Source: Anaerolineaceae bacterium (GTDB lineage Bacteria; Chloroflexota; Anaerolineae; Aggregatilineales; Phototrophicaceae). From it: DNA of 64,000 nucleotides. This document shows positions 1-8,315 of the stretch, piece by piece. A model generated the notes under the pieces. It worked only from the letters and a program-made list of their open reading frames with translations. It did no database searches and was not told the DNA's origin. The stretch is from positions 1 to 64,000 of the forward strand of contig WGMX01000027.1 in NCBI GenBank assembly GCA_016124855.1. Direction: 5' to 3'. A program made the translations under genes and the position numbers. Every line of letters begins with the position of its first letter. Position 1 is the stretch's first letter.

Positions 1-52
1 CCACTGCTTCTGCTTTGAATGCTTCGGTTTGGTGCTTTCTGTGTTTGCTCAT
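1..52 (-). CDS. IS3-family OrfA transposase, N-terminal 17 residues only
   Basis: The ATG is at 50-52 on the minus strand, and the frame is open to the window edge. The visible N-terminus reads MSKHRKHQTEAFKAEAV. Its basic start followed by a (Y/E)-F-K-A-E-A-V segment is the usual opening of IS3-type OrfA helix-turn-helix proteins. An AAGGAG Shine-Dalgarno sits 6 bases upstream of the start. Only 17 codons are visible, so the family call rests on this motif and on the IS-like end just upstream. Confidence 0.5.
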   Translation of the reverse strand, partial: MSKHRKHQTEAFKAEAV

Positions 53-126
53 CGTTTTCTCCTTGCTCCTTCATTAAGCGTACCTGTGCAATTTCATACT
101 CTCCACTTAATCGGGGCAAGTCCACA
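1..126 (-). mobile_element. Left end of an IS3-like insertion sequence (partial)
   Basis: Read on the minus strand, the segment begins near position 126 with a TGTGGACTTGCCCCG-type end. About 70 bases later comes a good Shine-Dalgarno (AAGGAG) and then a transposase-like start at 52. A short terminal sequence followed by an orfA start is the normal arrangement of IS3-family elements. The rest of the element lies outside the window, so the other inverted repeat and the target duplication cannot be checked. The exact outer boundary (about 120-130) is inferred from the layout. Confidence 0.5.
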
Positions 127-327
127 GTTGTTGCAAATGTTGTTGTTGAGAATCGGCGATTTTTGTCACATTTACAACAATTGATGGTTGTTAAGATGCG
201 TATGTCGTGAGGGTTTGCCAGCGGCACCCCCTACGAGTCCTATCACTATTATATTTGAGATAGGGAGCAAACGGGTTACCATTTGGAAGAACATTTTGTA
301 ACTGTTTTCGAGTGTTGGCGCTAACAG

Positions 328-402
328 TTTTGAGGGAGCAGGTAGGTGTGAGAGGTTGGCGGATAGTTGGTGAGCGGTTTGTCGGGTTAACCGAAAGTAA
401 AC
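328..402 (+). repeat. Intergenic repeat, copy 1 (partner at 31285-31359)
   Basis: These 75 bases align without gaps to 31285-31359. Identity is only moderate over the first 50 bases, but the last 25 (TTTGTCGGGTTAACC and the following GAAAGTAAAC) are identical. A second shared block, GGAGCTTA(C/G)GATT, follows at 483-495 here and at 31424-31436 in the partner. Both copies lie downstream of the 3' end of a minus-strand gene. The remainder of 127-521 shows no convincing gene. A 95-codon minus-strand frame (191-478) crosses the repeat but has no Shine-Dalgarno or recognisable motif. Confidence 0.6.
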
Positions 403-521
403 CTAGAAAATAGTACTGAGTTAAATGCAAAACGAAAAGCACAGGAGCTAGGTAGGTGCGTAGTGACGCACCCATCAAGATTGGAGCTTACGATTCACAA
501 TCTAAAGACACCTGTAATCGC

Positions 522-3500
522 TTACTGTGCGGGCGATGGACTACTTGTGATAGGAATTATGGGTGTCCATACGGGTATGGTTGGTAATGGATAGGGCGTA
601 CGAGTTGATATCAGCGCTGATGCGGGTGGTGGCGTTTGATCTACGCACAAATTTGGAAGGCCGAAACTACTCCGTTGAGAGCAACTTAGTTCAGGCAGAT
701 AACGATTGGCAATTGTCCATGCTTGCAATTGGTCGAGCGAATCATTGCGCCAATAGACCAAGGTACCAAACGCAGAACCTGTAACAAACGACTGACCGTC
801 AGGGCTAAATGCCATTCCACGAACCCCATCTGTCTGCTGTTCAAAACGTCTAATTATTTCTCCTGTAGACGCATCCCACAAGATCAAGTTTCCATCCTCG
901 TAACCGGTCAGTATCATCCGATTATCAACACTAAAGATCGCATTGTTGATTCGGTTGCCCTGACCTTCAAAACGAGTTAACACTTGCCCTGTAGTAATAT
1001 CCCATAAGGTCATATTTCCCGTTTGATCTGTGGATAAAAGCTGCTTCGTATTGGGGTTATAGACAGATCGGGACGAACCATACTTTTGATCTTCGGCGAG
1101 GCGCGTTATTTCTCCTGTGGTTGGATTCCAGAAAACCAATTTACCATCATAGGATGTCGCAAAGACCTGCTGAACATCCGGGGTAAAAAAAAGCGTACTT
1201 GCATTTTCCATAACCGCATTGACCCGTTTTAGGATCGTTCCAGCGGCCACATCCCATAGGACGAAATCTCCGTTACTACTTGCAGCAATAATATATTGAC
1301 CGTTCGGACTATTGGCTACCCTATCCACACCGGAATTGGGGTCGTACAAGCGTCTTAGCAGGTTTCCATTCACAGTATCATAAATGGTTATTTCGCCCTC
1401 GCTGCAATATTTTTTACCGGAAAGACAACCTCCAACGATATACATGTGACCATCAAAACTAAATGCTACGTCTCGAGCGTCAAAGTTCTGGGGATGGACA
1501 TTTTGGAGCACTGTATTGGTGGGAATATCCCAAAGTGTCGTATCGCCGCTCGAACTCCCGTAAAGAATACTTTGTCCATCAGGGCTAAATGCAACGTCCA
1601 TAATGGTCGCGCCATAGAGATTGGAACTTAGTAGCATACTGCCGTTTGACACATCAGCTAGTATTAGCGTGCTGTCGTAGCCAGCAATGATAATGTTTTG
1701 CCCATTTGGGCTAAAAGCCACTGTGTTTAGCGTAGATGGATTCCATCGAAAACGGCGCAGAATATTACCAGTGGCGACATCCCATAGAATAATCTCACCC
1801 CCCGCTTGACATCCTTCTGCTATAGCAAGACACGAAGCTGAAGCTAAAATTTTGGCATCCGGGCTGAAAGAAACGCTGGTTGTCCAAGAAATTGCTCCTT
1901 GAAAGCTCCGCAATTGACTGCCGGACTCAATATCCCAAAGCGTAAGGCTTCCATCTAATGAAGGAATGGCAATACTACGACCATCGGGATTAAATGCAAC
2001 ACTGAAAACAGCAGAATTCGCGGTAAAAGTGCGTAGTATGTTCCCGGTTGCAACTTCTGAAAGAACGACTTGCCTATTAGAAGAAGCGGAGACGAGCGTC
2101 TGACCATCAGGACTAAACGCAAGGCTGGTAATCCCTTGCTCGTCTCCTGAAAGAGCGCGAATATTGCTGCCATTGGTGCTTTCCCATAAGGCAAGTTCAC
2201 CTTCCGGGCATATGAAATCGGCAGTGTTGCATGCACCAGAGGCAATCATCGAGCCATCAGGACTAAAGGCTACGCTGGTTATATAATTGTATTGTGTTAC
2301 AAAGTGTTGAAGAATTTGTCCGCTGGCGACGTCCCACATTATTAAATTTTTGGAGCCTGCTACAATCGTTTTTCCATCAGGGCTAAAGGCTACCGCGTAT
2401 ACCGCCCCATTGTACCCTTCGAATTTGCGTAAGATTGTACCGCTAGCAGCATCCCATAAGAATAATTCCCCATCCGTACAGGTGCTATCAATCGTTGAGC
2501 AACCGCCTGAAATGATCTTTGACCCATCAGGGCTAAAAACAGCCAAATTCACAGTACCGTTGTGACCGACAAAACGACGACGTGCGCCGGGTTGATAGGC
2601 CAATTCACTCAATATGCGTTCGGTTTGTGGAAGCGGATCGATATAACTGGCATCAAGCGCAAGTCGTAAACTGAGTGACTGATCGCCGTTGTTATGCATC
2701 TCTTGCGCGCGCGCCGCAAGCTGAAGGGCACTGGCAAAATTTTGAGCGGATCGGATATCGGTTGCTACGGCATTGAAAGTACTCTTCGCCTCCACTACTT
2801 GCCTACTGGTATCGGACACGATAGTTACACTAAGAGTGCCTCCAGCAAGGAGTACCAGCGCTAATACGGCAATTGAAATCTGGGCGCTACGCGTTAAAAG
2901 CCGACGGCGTTGTTCGGCCTTACGGGAACGCTGAATAAAATCACGATGGAGTGATTGTGGTAACGGATTAACCACATCCACGGGATCATTTTTCCGGTGC
3001 GCTTGCTGCTGGATATAATTTTCGGCCTGCTTGAGCCACGCTTCGGCGCGGTCAATTTCACTCCCAAAGAGCAGTAAATCTTCACGCTGGTTTTCGCGCT
3101 GCCATTCTTGAGCGCGGGTGAGGTAGCGGGTGTGTGCGCGGACGTAGGGCAGATCAGTTTCGACGGTGGTCAATAGACGGTCAAACGATTTGTCAAAATT
3201 GTCTTCAGGACGAAAGAAAACCCAATTGATATGGCTAAGGCGCTGCCAGTTGTCGCGGGCGATAATGAGGGGGTCTTTACCGTCAAGACGTTCTTGCATG
3301 GCTTCGTCAGGTTCAAAGTCGGCAACCGAAGCAAAGGCATCACGAGTGACGACATTCTGATAAACCACAGGCACAAGGCGCTTATGGAGTTCAATAGCGT
3401 AATCCAGTTCCATATTGCAGACGACCGAGGCCATCGAATCCGGACTCATGATAAAGACAAAACTGTCGGTGGCTTCAATGCCGGATTTGATTTCATTCCA

Positions 3501-3632
3501 CCAATTGGGTGAGGTCAGTGGAATGCCTTCCCAATCGACCCACGCATCCTTGCCACGCTGATTGAGGCGGTCAATGAGGCGGCGGGCGAAGTCGCTGTTC
3601 TTGCGTGAGTAGGAAATGAACACATCAGTCAT
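522..3632 (-). CDS. TIR domain-membrane segment-WD40 (14 blades) protein
   Basis: This is a 1036-residue protein starting at the ATG at 3632; the longer open frame upstream has no support. Residues 1-130 are a TIR domain (DVFISYSRKN) with the WN/IxSGI helix and a glutamate in CNMELDYA (E75), placed like the NADase glutamate of catalytic TIR domains. Residues about 251-271 form one hydrophobic helix preceded by RSRKAEQRRR. The positive-inside rule therefore puts the TIR in the cytoplasm and the rest outside. I count 14 WD40-type blades (FSPDG...LWD) from about residue 355, enough for two seven-bladed propellers, then a Pro/Thr-rich tail. Blades 1, 3, 6 and 9 each carry an extra C-x6-C loop. 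Related TIR-WD40 proteins are thought to act as sensors; the ligand here is unknown. Confidence 0.85.
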   Translation of the reverse strand: MTDVFISYSRKNSDFARRLIDRLNQRGKDAWVDWEGIPLTSPNWWNEIKSGIEATDSFVFIMSPDSMASVVCNMELDYAIELHKRLVPVVYQNVVTRDAFASVADFEPDEAMQERLDGKDPLIIARDNWQRLSHINWVFFRPEDNFDKSFDRLLTTVETDLPYVRAHTRYLTRAQEWQRENQREDLLLFGSEIDRAEAWLKQAENYIQQQAHRKNDPVDVVNPLPQSLHRDFIQRSRKAEQRRRLLTRSAQISIAVLALVLLAGGTLSVTIVSDTSRQVVEAKSTFNAVATDIRSAQNFASALQLAARAQEMHNNGDQSLSLRLALDASYIDPLPQTERILSELAYQPGARRRFVGHNGTVNLAVFSPDGSKIISGGCSTIDSTCTDGELFLWDAASGTILRKFEGYNGAVYAVAFSPDGKTIVAGSKNLIMWDVASGQILQHFVTQYNYITSVAFSPDGSMIASGACNTADFICPEGELALWESTNGSNIRALSGDEQGITSLAFSPDGQTLVSASSNRQVVLSEVATGNILRTFTANSAVFSVAFNPDGRSIAIPSLDGSLTLWDIESGSQLRSFQGAISWTTSVSFSPDAKILASASCLAIAEGCQAGGEIILWDVATGNILRRFRWNPSTLNTVAFSPNGQNIIIAGYDSTLILADVSNGSMLLSSNLYGATIMDVAFSPDGQSILYGSSSGDTTLWDIPTNTVLQNVHPQNFDARDVAFSFDGHMYIVGGCLSGKKYCSEGEITIYDTVNGNLLRRLYDPNSGVDRVANSPNGQYIIAASSNGDFVLWDVAAGTILKRVNAVMENASTLFFTPDVQQVFATSYDGKLVFWNPTTGEITRLAEDQKYGSSRSVYNPNTKQLLSTDQTGNMTLWDITTGQVLTRFEGQGNRINNAIFSVDNRMILTGYEDGNLILWDASTGEIIRRFEQQTDGVRGMAFSPDGQSFVTGSAFGTLVYWRNDSLDQLQAWTIANRYLPELSCSQRSSFGLPNLCVDQTPPPASALISTRTPYPLPTIPVWTPIIPITSSPSPAQ

Positions 3633-3736
3633 ATAGGTTAATTTCTGAATGCTTGTTATATGGTTGTGCGTATTATTATAGATTGATTTTTGGGCGGAGA
3701 GCAATGAGTAAGTCGTAGTTGGTTAAGTGTGATTCA

Positions 3737-3765
3737 TTGTGAACAAATATTCCGGTCGCTATAAT
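3737..3765 (+). promoter_or_regulatory. Promoter of the ycaQ-like gene with a near-match SOS box
   Basis: TTGTGA (3737-3742), a 17-base spacer and TATAAT (3760-3765) make a good sigma-70-type promoter 36 bases before the ATG at 3802. GAACAAATATTC (3741-3752) overlaps the -35. It differs by one base from the palindrome GAAC-N4-GTTC, the LexA box of Gram-positive bacteria. SOS control is inference; it fits because the gene is a DNA-repair glycosylase type. Confidence 0.6.
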
Positions 3766-3801
3766 TTATGTTCTACTGGCTGGTTATCAGAGGACAAGAT
3801 T

Positions 3802-5004
3802 ATGACCAAACTCACACAAGCCGCCGCGCGGGGATTACTGGTCGCCGCGCAGGGATTACAGCAGCAAAAGCCCCGTAAAGCCACCGAGAAAAGTGTACGC
3901 GAAATCATCCGGCAGATGCATGTGCTTCAGATTGATACGATTAGTGTGGTGGCGCGGAGTCCATATCTGGTATTGTGGAGCCGCTTAGGACATTATGAAC
4001 CGCGCTGGCTGGATAATCTGCTGGAAAAAGGGGCGTTATTCGAGTATTGGTCACATGCGGCCTGCTTCCTGCCGATTGAGGACTTCGCCTACTATTGGTT
4101 GGGGATGATGGAGCGCGGCAGCACAGATAACGGCTGGCGCAAATGGCTGCAAGATAATCAAGAAGTGGCTGAACGGGTGATGGACTATGTGCGCGAGAAC
4201 GGCGATGTACGCTCGTCCGATTTTGAGAATACCAAAGGACTCAAAGGCGGCTGGTGGAATCATAAAGACGAAAAGATTGCGCTGGAAGCCTTATTCAACG
4301 GTGGTCAGTTGATGATCCGCAAGCGGCATAACTTCCAGCGGGTTTATGATTTGCGCGAACGGATACTGCCGGATTGGGATGTGGCGCAGGCAGCGACCAA
4401 AGAACAAATTCACGAACAATTTGTGTTGAATACGATTAAGGCGCTGGGTGTGACCAAAGCGGACTGGATCGCGGATTACTTCCGGCTGAAAAAAGCGGAT
4501 ACGATGAAAGCGCTCAAAATCCTTGAACAAGAGGATAAGGTCGGGCGCATCGAGGTCGAAGGCTGGTCGACACCGGGCTATTTTCATTTTGACAATGAGG
4601 CGATGGTGATGGCGGCGGCCAAAGGGAAAATCCCACAGTCGAAAACCACGCTGCTTTCGCCATTTGATCCGATTGTGTGGGATCGCAAACGGGCAAGTGA
4701 GCTGTTTAACTTCGATTACAAAATTGAAGTGTATACGCCAGAACCCAAGCGCAAATATGGTTATTTTACGCTGCCGATTCTCTATAAGAATCAGTTGATC
4801 GGGCGGCTTGACCCCAAAGCGCACCGCAAAGAGGGCATCTTTGAAGTGCGGGCGCTGCATCTGGAAGCAGGGGCCGAGGTTGATGACGCGATGGTGGCAA
4901 GTCTAAAGGAAACTATCAAAGCCTGCGCCGAGTGGCACAAAACGCCTCAGGTTATTGTACGGACGGCGAGCGTACCGGGGTTAGCCGAACAATTAGCCGA
5001 TTGA
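3802..5004 (+). CDS. Winged-helix DNA glycosylase, YcaQ/AlkX family
   Basis: A 400-residue protein from the ATG at 3802 (GAGGA Shine-Dalgarno just upstream). The sequence fits the HTH_42 family of DNA glycosylases that unhook interstrand crosslinks and remove alkylated bases. The N-terminal helices carry RQMHVLQIDTISVV. The Q-x-D there (QID) matches the catalytic motif of YcaQ-type enzymes rather than the Q-x-Q of AlkZ. Tandem winged-helix segments and the conserved LLSPFDPIVWDR block follow in the C-terminal half. Length is normal for the family. The 3' end overlaps the end of the convergent small membrane gene by 12 bases. The promoter has a LexA-like palindrome, so damage induction is plausible. 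Confidence 0.8.
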   Translation: MTKLTQAAARGLLVAAQGLQQQKPRKATEKSVREIIRQMHVLQIDTISVVARSPYLVLWSRLGHYEPRWLDNLLEKGALFEYWSHAACFLPIEDFAYYWLGMMERGSTDNGWRKWLQDNQEVAERVMDYVRENGDVRSSDFENTKGLKGGWWNHKDEKIALEALFNGGQLMIRKRHNFQRVYDLRERILPDWDVAQAATKEQIHEQFVLNTIKALGVTKADWIADYFRLKKADTMKALKILEQEDKVGRIEVEGWSTPGYFHFDNEAMVMAAAKGKIPQSKTTLLSPFDPIVWDRKRASELFNFDYKIEVYTPEPKRKYGYFTLPILYKNQLIGRLDPKAHRKEGIFEVRALHLEAGAEVDDAMVASLKETIKACAEWHKTPQVIVRTASVPGLAEQLAD

Positions 5005-5346
5005 GAGCAGTAAATTCACGACTAAAACGATCAGGCTGACGACGAACAGACCGCCGCAAACAAGCGGTATCTTGGGTGCAAAGCGCGCCGGCAAGAAGAT
5101 GTCGGCAATCCAATCGTTTCCGGAGGCATCGCCATAGTATCGCGCCCATTTGGTCAGCGGGCAGCGGCGACCATTGGCAACGAATACCACGCATTCAAGG
5201 ATGACCATCGCTAAGGCCACGCCGAGCCATCTATTATAGGTGCGGGTTAGGCCGCAGTAGAGGACATAGAGGATGGCGGCGGACATGCCCAGAAAAATGA
5301 TGGTGTGTACGGTCTTGATGCCGACTAAGATTCGATGGTTCACCAT
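4993..5346 (-). CDS. Small four-helix membrane protein, unknown function
   Basis: A 117-residue protein with four hydrophobic segments (about residues 12-32, 38-58, 80-88 as a weak one, 92-115). A conserved-looking loop NGRRCPLTKWARYYGD lies after helix 2. I recognise that loop from small uncharacterised bacterial membrane proteins but cannot name the function. Its ATG overlaps the stop of the upstream methyltransferase-like gene (ATGGTGA), so the two are probably translated together. The 3' end overlaps the convergent ycaQ-like gene by 12 bases. Confidence 0.65.
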   Translation of the reverse strand: MVNHRILVGIKTVHTIIFLGMSAAILYVLYCGLTRTYNRWLGVALAMVILECVVFVANGRRCPLTKWARYYGDASGNDWIADIFLPARFAPKIPLVCGGLFVVSLIVLVVNLLLSIG

Positions 5347-6056
5347 ACCCCCGGAATGAGGCGATAACGGGTTTGTTGGGTGAAGGTGGTGTAGCCGGGA
5401 AGTTCGGCTTGCAGCGTGCGATCTTCAAGCGCTGTACGAATCACCATCGTGATGAGTCCGACTAAACCCATCAGTGCGGCAGGCCACGATCCAAGTGCTA
5501 ATGGCATCCCAAAATAGAATGCCAAAATCACGCCGCTGTAACCCGGATGCCGCACAAAACGATAAGGGCCGGTGCTAATGACATGATGGTCGCGATCATC
5601 TTGAATGCGTACTGTGACTTCAAAATGGCGGTTTACGGCCATCGCCCACGTCGTGAGGGCGAAACCGAGCAGAATCAAGATATTACCGAGAATATGCCAG
5701 AACGGAGCAATCGGCGCCGTCCAGCCATAGCGAACATCCAACGCGCCGAGAACCAGCATCAAAATCCATGCGATGCCATAGATGGAAACCAGCACAAAAT
5801 CCCACGTCTTGTCATTGGCTTGTCGTCTGCCGCGCCGGTTCAGGAGTTCGGGATTATAGCGGACTAGAACGACGGTCATCATCAGCCACGCCAAAAAATG
5901 GACGATCTGAAACACCCAACCCCACAGCCAATCGGTGGTTTCGGCCAGCGCGAACATGAATATCGCCAGTAGAACCGGCGCAATCACTTGCTTGGCAATG
6001 GTGTTCATTCCCCATTTATCGAGCCGAACCGTGTCTTGTTGAATATGCGCGGTCAT
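5340..6056 (-). CDS. Isoprenylcysteine carboxyl methyltransferase-like membrane protein
   Basis: A 238-residue integral membrane protein with several hydrophobic helices. The C-terminal third holds the hallmark of the ICMT/PEMT superfamily: a HFEVTVRIQDDRDHHVISTGPY segment, then RFVRHPGYSG and a final ALEDRTLQ...LPGYTTFTQQTRYRLIPG. These residues form the S-adenosylmethionine and acceptor site in the family. Bacterial members methylate small lipids or are uncharacterised, so the substrate is unknown. The ATG at 6056 has an AAGGTGG Shine-Dalgarno. The gene is coupled to the small membrane gene downstream. Confidence 0.8.
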   Translation of the reverse strand: MTAHIQQDTVRLDKWGMNTIAKQVIAPVLLAIFMFALAETTDWLWGWVFQIVHFLAWLMMTVVLVRYNPELLNRRGRRQANDKTWDFVLVSIYGIAWILMLVLGALDVRYGWTAPIAPFWHILGNILILLGFALTTWAMAVNRHFEVTVRIQDDRDHHVISTGPYRFVRHPGYSGVILAFYFGMPLALGSWPAALMGLVGLITMVIRTALEDRTLQAELPGYTTFTQQTRYRLIPGVW

Positions 6057-6260
6057 AGACCACCTTCAAAGAGATTACGTTTTATCTTAATTTTAGTGGT
6101 TCTGGCAAAAATCTACGCCCCATAGAATTAGGGGTTTCGGCATGACGAATGTCACTTATCGACCAACTAGCCCATTGATAACCAGCTAGATGCATCATGT
6201 CGAAGCGAGCTGCCCTACGTATGCTTAGGTCACAGTATGTAACTCAATAAGGATTACAAG

Positions 6261-6533
6261 ATGACTGACAAACAAAAAACTGATCTTGCTCAAAACGCGA
6301 GCATTGATGATAAAGACCGCAAAGATCGTCCCGGTGCGACAAACGGGCAGCCTGCGATGAATGCCGATTATGACTATCGACCGGATTTTGGGGATACGGG
6401 CGGCGCGGAAAATAAAGAAGGTCAAATGTTGGACGGTAAGCCAGCAGCCAACCAGAAACCCAAGCAAGAGGGTGATAATCCCAAAGACCTGAAGAAGCCG
6501 GAAGAAAAGTTTGCGGCTGACAAGGCAAAGTAG
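6261..6533 (+). CDS. Small hydrophilic, probably disordered protein
   Basis: A 90-residue protein with no hydrophobic segment, rich in Lys, Asp, Gly, Asn and Pro and low in aromatic residues. This composition is like small stress or desiccation proteins, but no named motif is visible. An AAGGAT Shine-Dalgarno lies 6 bases before the ATG, and the gene stands alone with its own leader. A GC-stem followed by a T-run comes right after the stop. Existence as a gene is likely; function is unknown. Confidence 0.6.
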   Translation: MTDKQKTDLAQNASIDDKDRKDRPGATNGQPAMNADYDYRPDFGDTGGAENKEGQMLDGKPAANQKPKQEGDNPKDLKKPEEKFAADKAK

Positions 6534-6560
6534 TAAATGAGTCTGTGCTGGTTTTAAAAG

Positions 6561-6597
6561 AGCCGAGCGTCCATGATAAGGTTGCACCCGGCTTTTT
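6561..6597 (+). terminator. Terminator after the small hydrophilic gene
   Basis: AGCCG (6561-6565) and CGGCT (6589-6593) can pair, followed by TTTTG. The stem is short and the loop long (23 bases). It lies between two convergent genes, where a terminator is expected. Confidence 0.4.
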
Positions 6598-6601
6598 GTT
6601 T

Positions 6602-7477
6602 TTAGCTACGGACTAAGCTTGGCGCTTTGCGTTTGAGATGTTCCAGACCGATAGCGGCACGGCGCACCCGCTCGATGCCACAGTTGATGGCGACGGCTTC
6701 CAAGTGCTTGCCGGATGGATAGAGTGCGGGGGTATTGCGTAAGCCGAACTTGAGATAAATCGGCGCGGCGACCCGCACTAAATCAGCAATGTCATGATGA
6801 CGGATGAAGCCGCCAACATCATCCGGCGCTTCGATGTAGAAGTCGATCCACGCGCTGGTGGCCGCGCGGATTTCAGCAACTTCGGCAATCGACAAATCTG
6901 ACGGGACGTTGAGAGAATTTGCACCAAGTTGCGCTAAAACGGAGGCGGTCGCGGGATTGGATGGGGCGCTGAGAACCGAAACTTTGATGATGAAGTCAGC
7001 GGGAATTTGACCTGCAATGCGCTTCTGGTTGAGGATTGCCAGCAAGCCGACATCGGCGACGAGGACGCTGTGACAGCCTAAGCTGATGGCACGGTCAATG
7101 TCTTCCAGCGCTTGTGAGAGCTGACGTGCGCCGCGCAATGCCCCTTTGAGCGCGCCACCGTTGGAGGCTAAAGCCGCCGCCCCAATGTCGAACGATCCGC
7201 GCGGGCCGACGAACAAGCAGCATTCGACATTGCGTGCCGCGCACTGCTGCACCATATCGGTGATTTCGGCATCAGTCAGCAGTTGGATGCCGCTGCCCTG
7301 TGAGATGCGGTCTATGGGCACGCCGTATTTATCCGCTTCGGCGAAAACGGCTGCCAGCACAGCAGGCCCTTCGACGCTGGGGATTTCCAAGCGCCACGCT
7401 TTGCCATCGGGGAAGGTTTGCGTCGAGGTGGGAATGTTCAGGACATAGGGAATATCAGGGACGGTGATTTCGGACAT
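6602..7477 (-). CDS. Peptidase U32-like TIM-barrel protein
   Basis: A 291-residue cytoplasmic protein without signal or membrane segments. The alternating pattern (ISQGSGIQLLTDAEI, CCLFVGPRG, SLGCHSVLVADVGLL, IKVSVLSAPSN, LGANSLNVPSDLS, FYIEAPDDVGG) looks like the barrel of the U32 peptidase/collagenase-like group. Many members of that group are not proteases but RNA or cofactor modification enzymes. The catalytic assignment is open. The gene is flanked by a convergent small gene on one side and a HAD gene 51 bases upstream on the same strand. Confidence 0.5.
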   Translation of the reverse strand: MSEITVPDIPYVLNIPTSTQTFPDGKAWRLEIPSVEGPAVLAAVFAEADKYGVPIDRISQGSGIQLLTDAEITDMVQQCAARNVECCLFVGPRGSFDIGAAALASNGGALKGALRGARQLSQALEDIDRAISLGCHSVLVADVGLLAILNQKRIAGQIPADFIIKVSVLSAPSNPATASVLAQLGANSLNVPSDLSIAEVAEIRAATSAWIDFYIEAPDDVGGFIRHHDIADLVRVAAPIYLKFGLRNTPALYPSGKHLEAVAINCGIERVRRAAIGLEHLKRKAPSLVRS

Positions 7478-7528
7478 GATGCTGCCTATCTCGCGTTGAT
7501 CAGTAAGCGATACAACGCATACTATAAC

Positions 7529-8152
7529 TCAAGGCAGCACCAAACCAAATGTGTCGAGGACTGCTTTGGTCGTAGGCACATCAATATAGTGCAGGCCGAT
7601 AATGTTGAGGGTCTGGGCGACCTCCACAAACATGGGACGATCTTCAATGTAGACGATTTCTTCGGGGGCAACCTGCGCCACATCGAGTGCCAAGCGGTAC
7701 AAATCGGGGTCTGGTTTGCGGAAGTGGACAAAGCAGGACATGATAAAAAAGTCCACGAACTTGCCCAATTCAAAGGTTTTCACACGGTGATGCGTCAGCT
7801 CACGGCCTTCGTTGCTGACGACCACAATTTTCAGATGGTATTTGGCCTTAAGCGCTTGAATGTAGGCGATCATTTCTGGATACGGCTGTGACTGGGCGAA
7901 CATATAGGCTCGAAATTCTTCGCGGCTGAAGGGACGGTCTTCGTAAAAAATGACGCGGTTCAAATACTCGTCCATGTCCATTTTGCCTTCTTCGTAGGTG
8001 TCGAAGGTCAAATGGTGGCGCTCGTCCATTTCGGCATAATCCAGCTTAAAGAGTTCGGCGGCTTTCATGCGAATCTTGCGATCCCATGCGTTGGTAAGCA
8101 GCACGCCGCCAATATCCAAGAACAAAGTGGTGATGGGTAAAGAATTAGTCAT
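7529..8152 (-). CDS. HAD-superfamily hydrolase (subfamily IA type)
   Basis: A 207-residue protein when started at the ATG at 8152 (MTNSLPITTLFLDIGGVLL). The longer open frame upstream crosses a hairpin and is unlikely. Motif I is DIGGVL, with the nucleophile Asp. The usual second Asp of DxDxT is replaced by Gly, as is common in the YihX-like branch. Motif II is VVVSN, motif III the Lys in FRKPDPDLY, and motif IV EEIVYIEDRP. The helical cap lies between motifs I and II (about residues 20-95). The likely substrate is a phosphosugar or nucleotide; the sequence does not say which. Confidence 0.8.
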   Translation of the reverse strand: MTNSLPITTLFLDIGGVLLTNAWDRKIRMKAAELFKLDYAEMDERHHLTFDTYEEGKMDMDEYLNRVIFYEDRPFSREEFRAYMFAQSQPYPEMIAYIQALKAKYHLKIVVVSNEGRELTHHRVKTFELGKFVDFFIMSCFVHFRKPDPDLYRLALDVAQVAPEEIVYIEDRPMFVEVAQTLNIIGLHYIDVPTTKAVLDTFGLVLP

Positions 8153-8267
8153 AAAATGCCTGCTTTTGTAATAAATTAAATCATTGACAAGATTGTAGGC
8201 ACAAACAAGCAGTGTATCAACCAAGATTCTCGAGTCTCTCATGCGGTTCGGTGGTAGATGTGTTTGC

Positions 8268-8296
8268 AGCCCTCCCTGTCTTAACAAGGAGGGGCT
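8268..8296 (-). terminator. Hairpin downstream of the eRF1-like gene
   Basis: GCCCTCC (8269-8275) pairs with GGAGGGGC (8288-8295) across a 12-base loop. It lies between the stop of the minus-strand gene at 8316 and the start of the next at 8152. On the plus strand it is followed by TTT; on the minus strand no T-run is present. It is a likely terminator or 3'-end stabiliser. Confidence 0.5.
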
Positions 8297-8315
8297 TTAG
8301 TATTAAACGATCAGG

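Noticed and set aside
4291-4860. 189-residue minus-strand frame opposite the ycaQ-like gene
   Set aside because: It is the complement of a well-supported coding gene and has the composition of a shadow frame.
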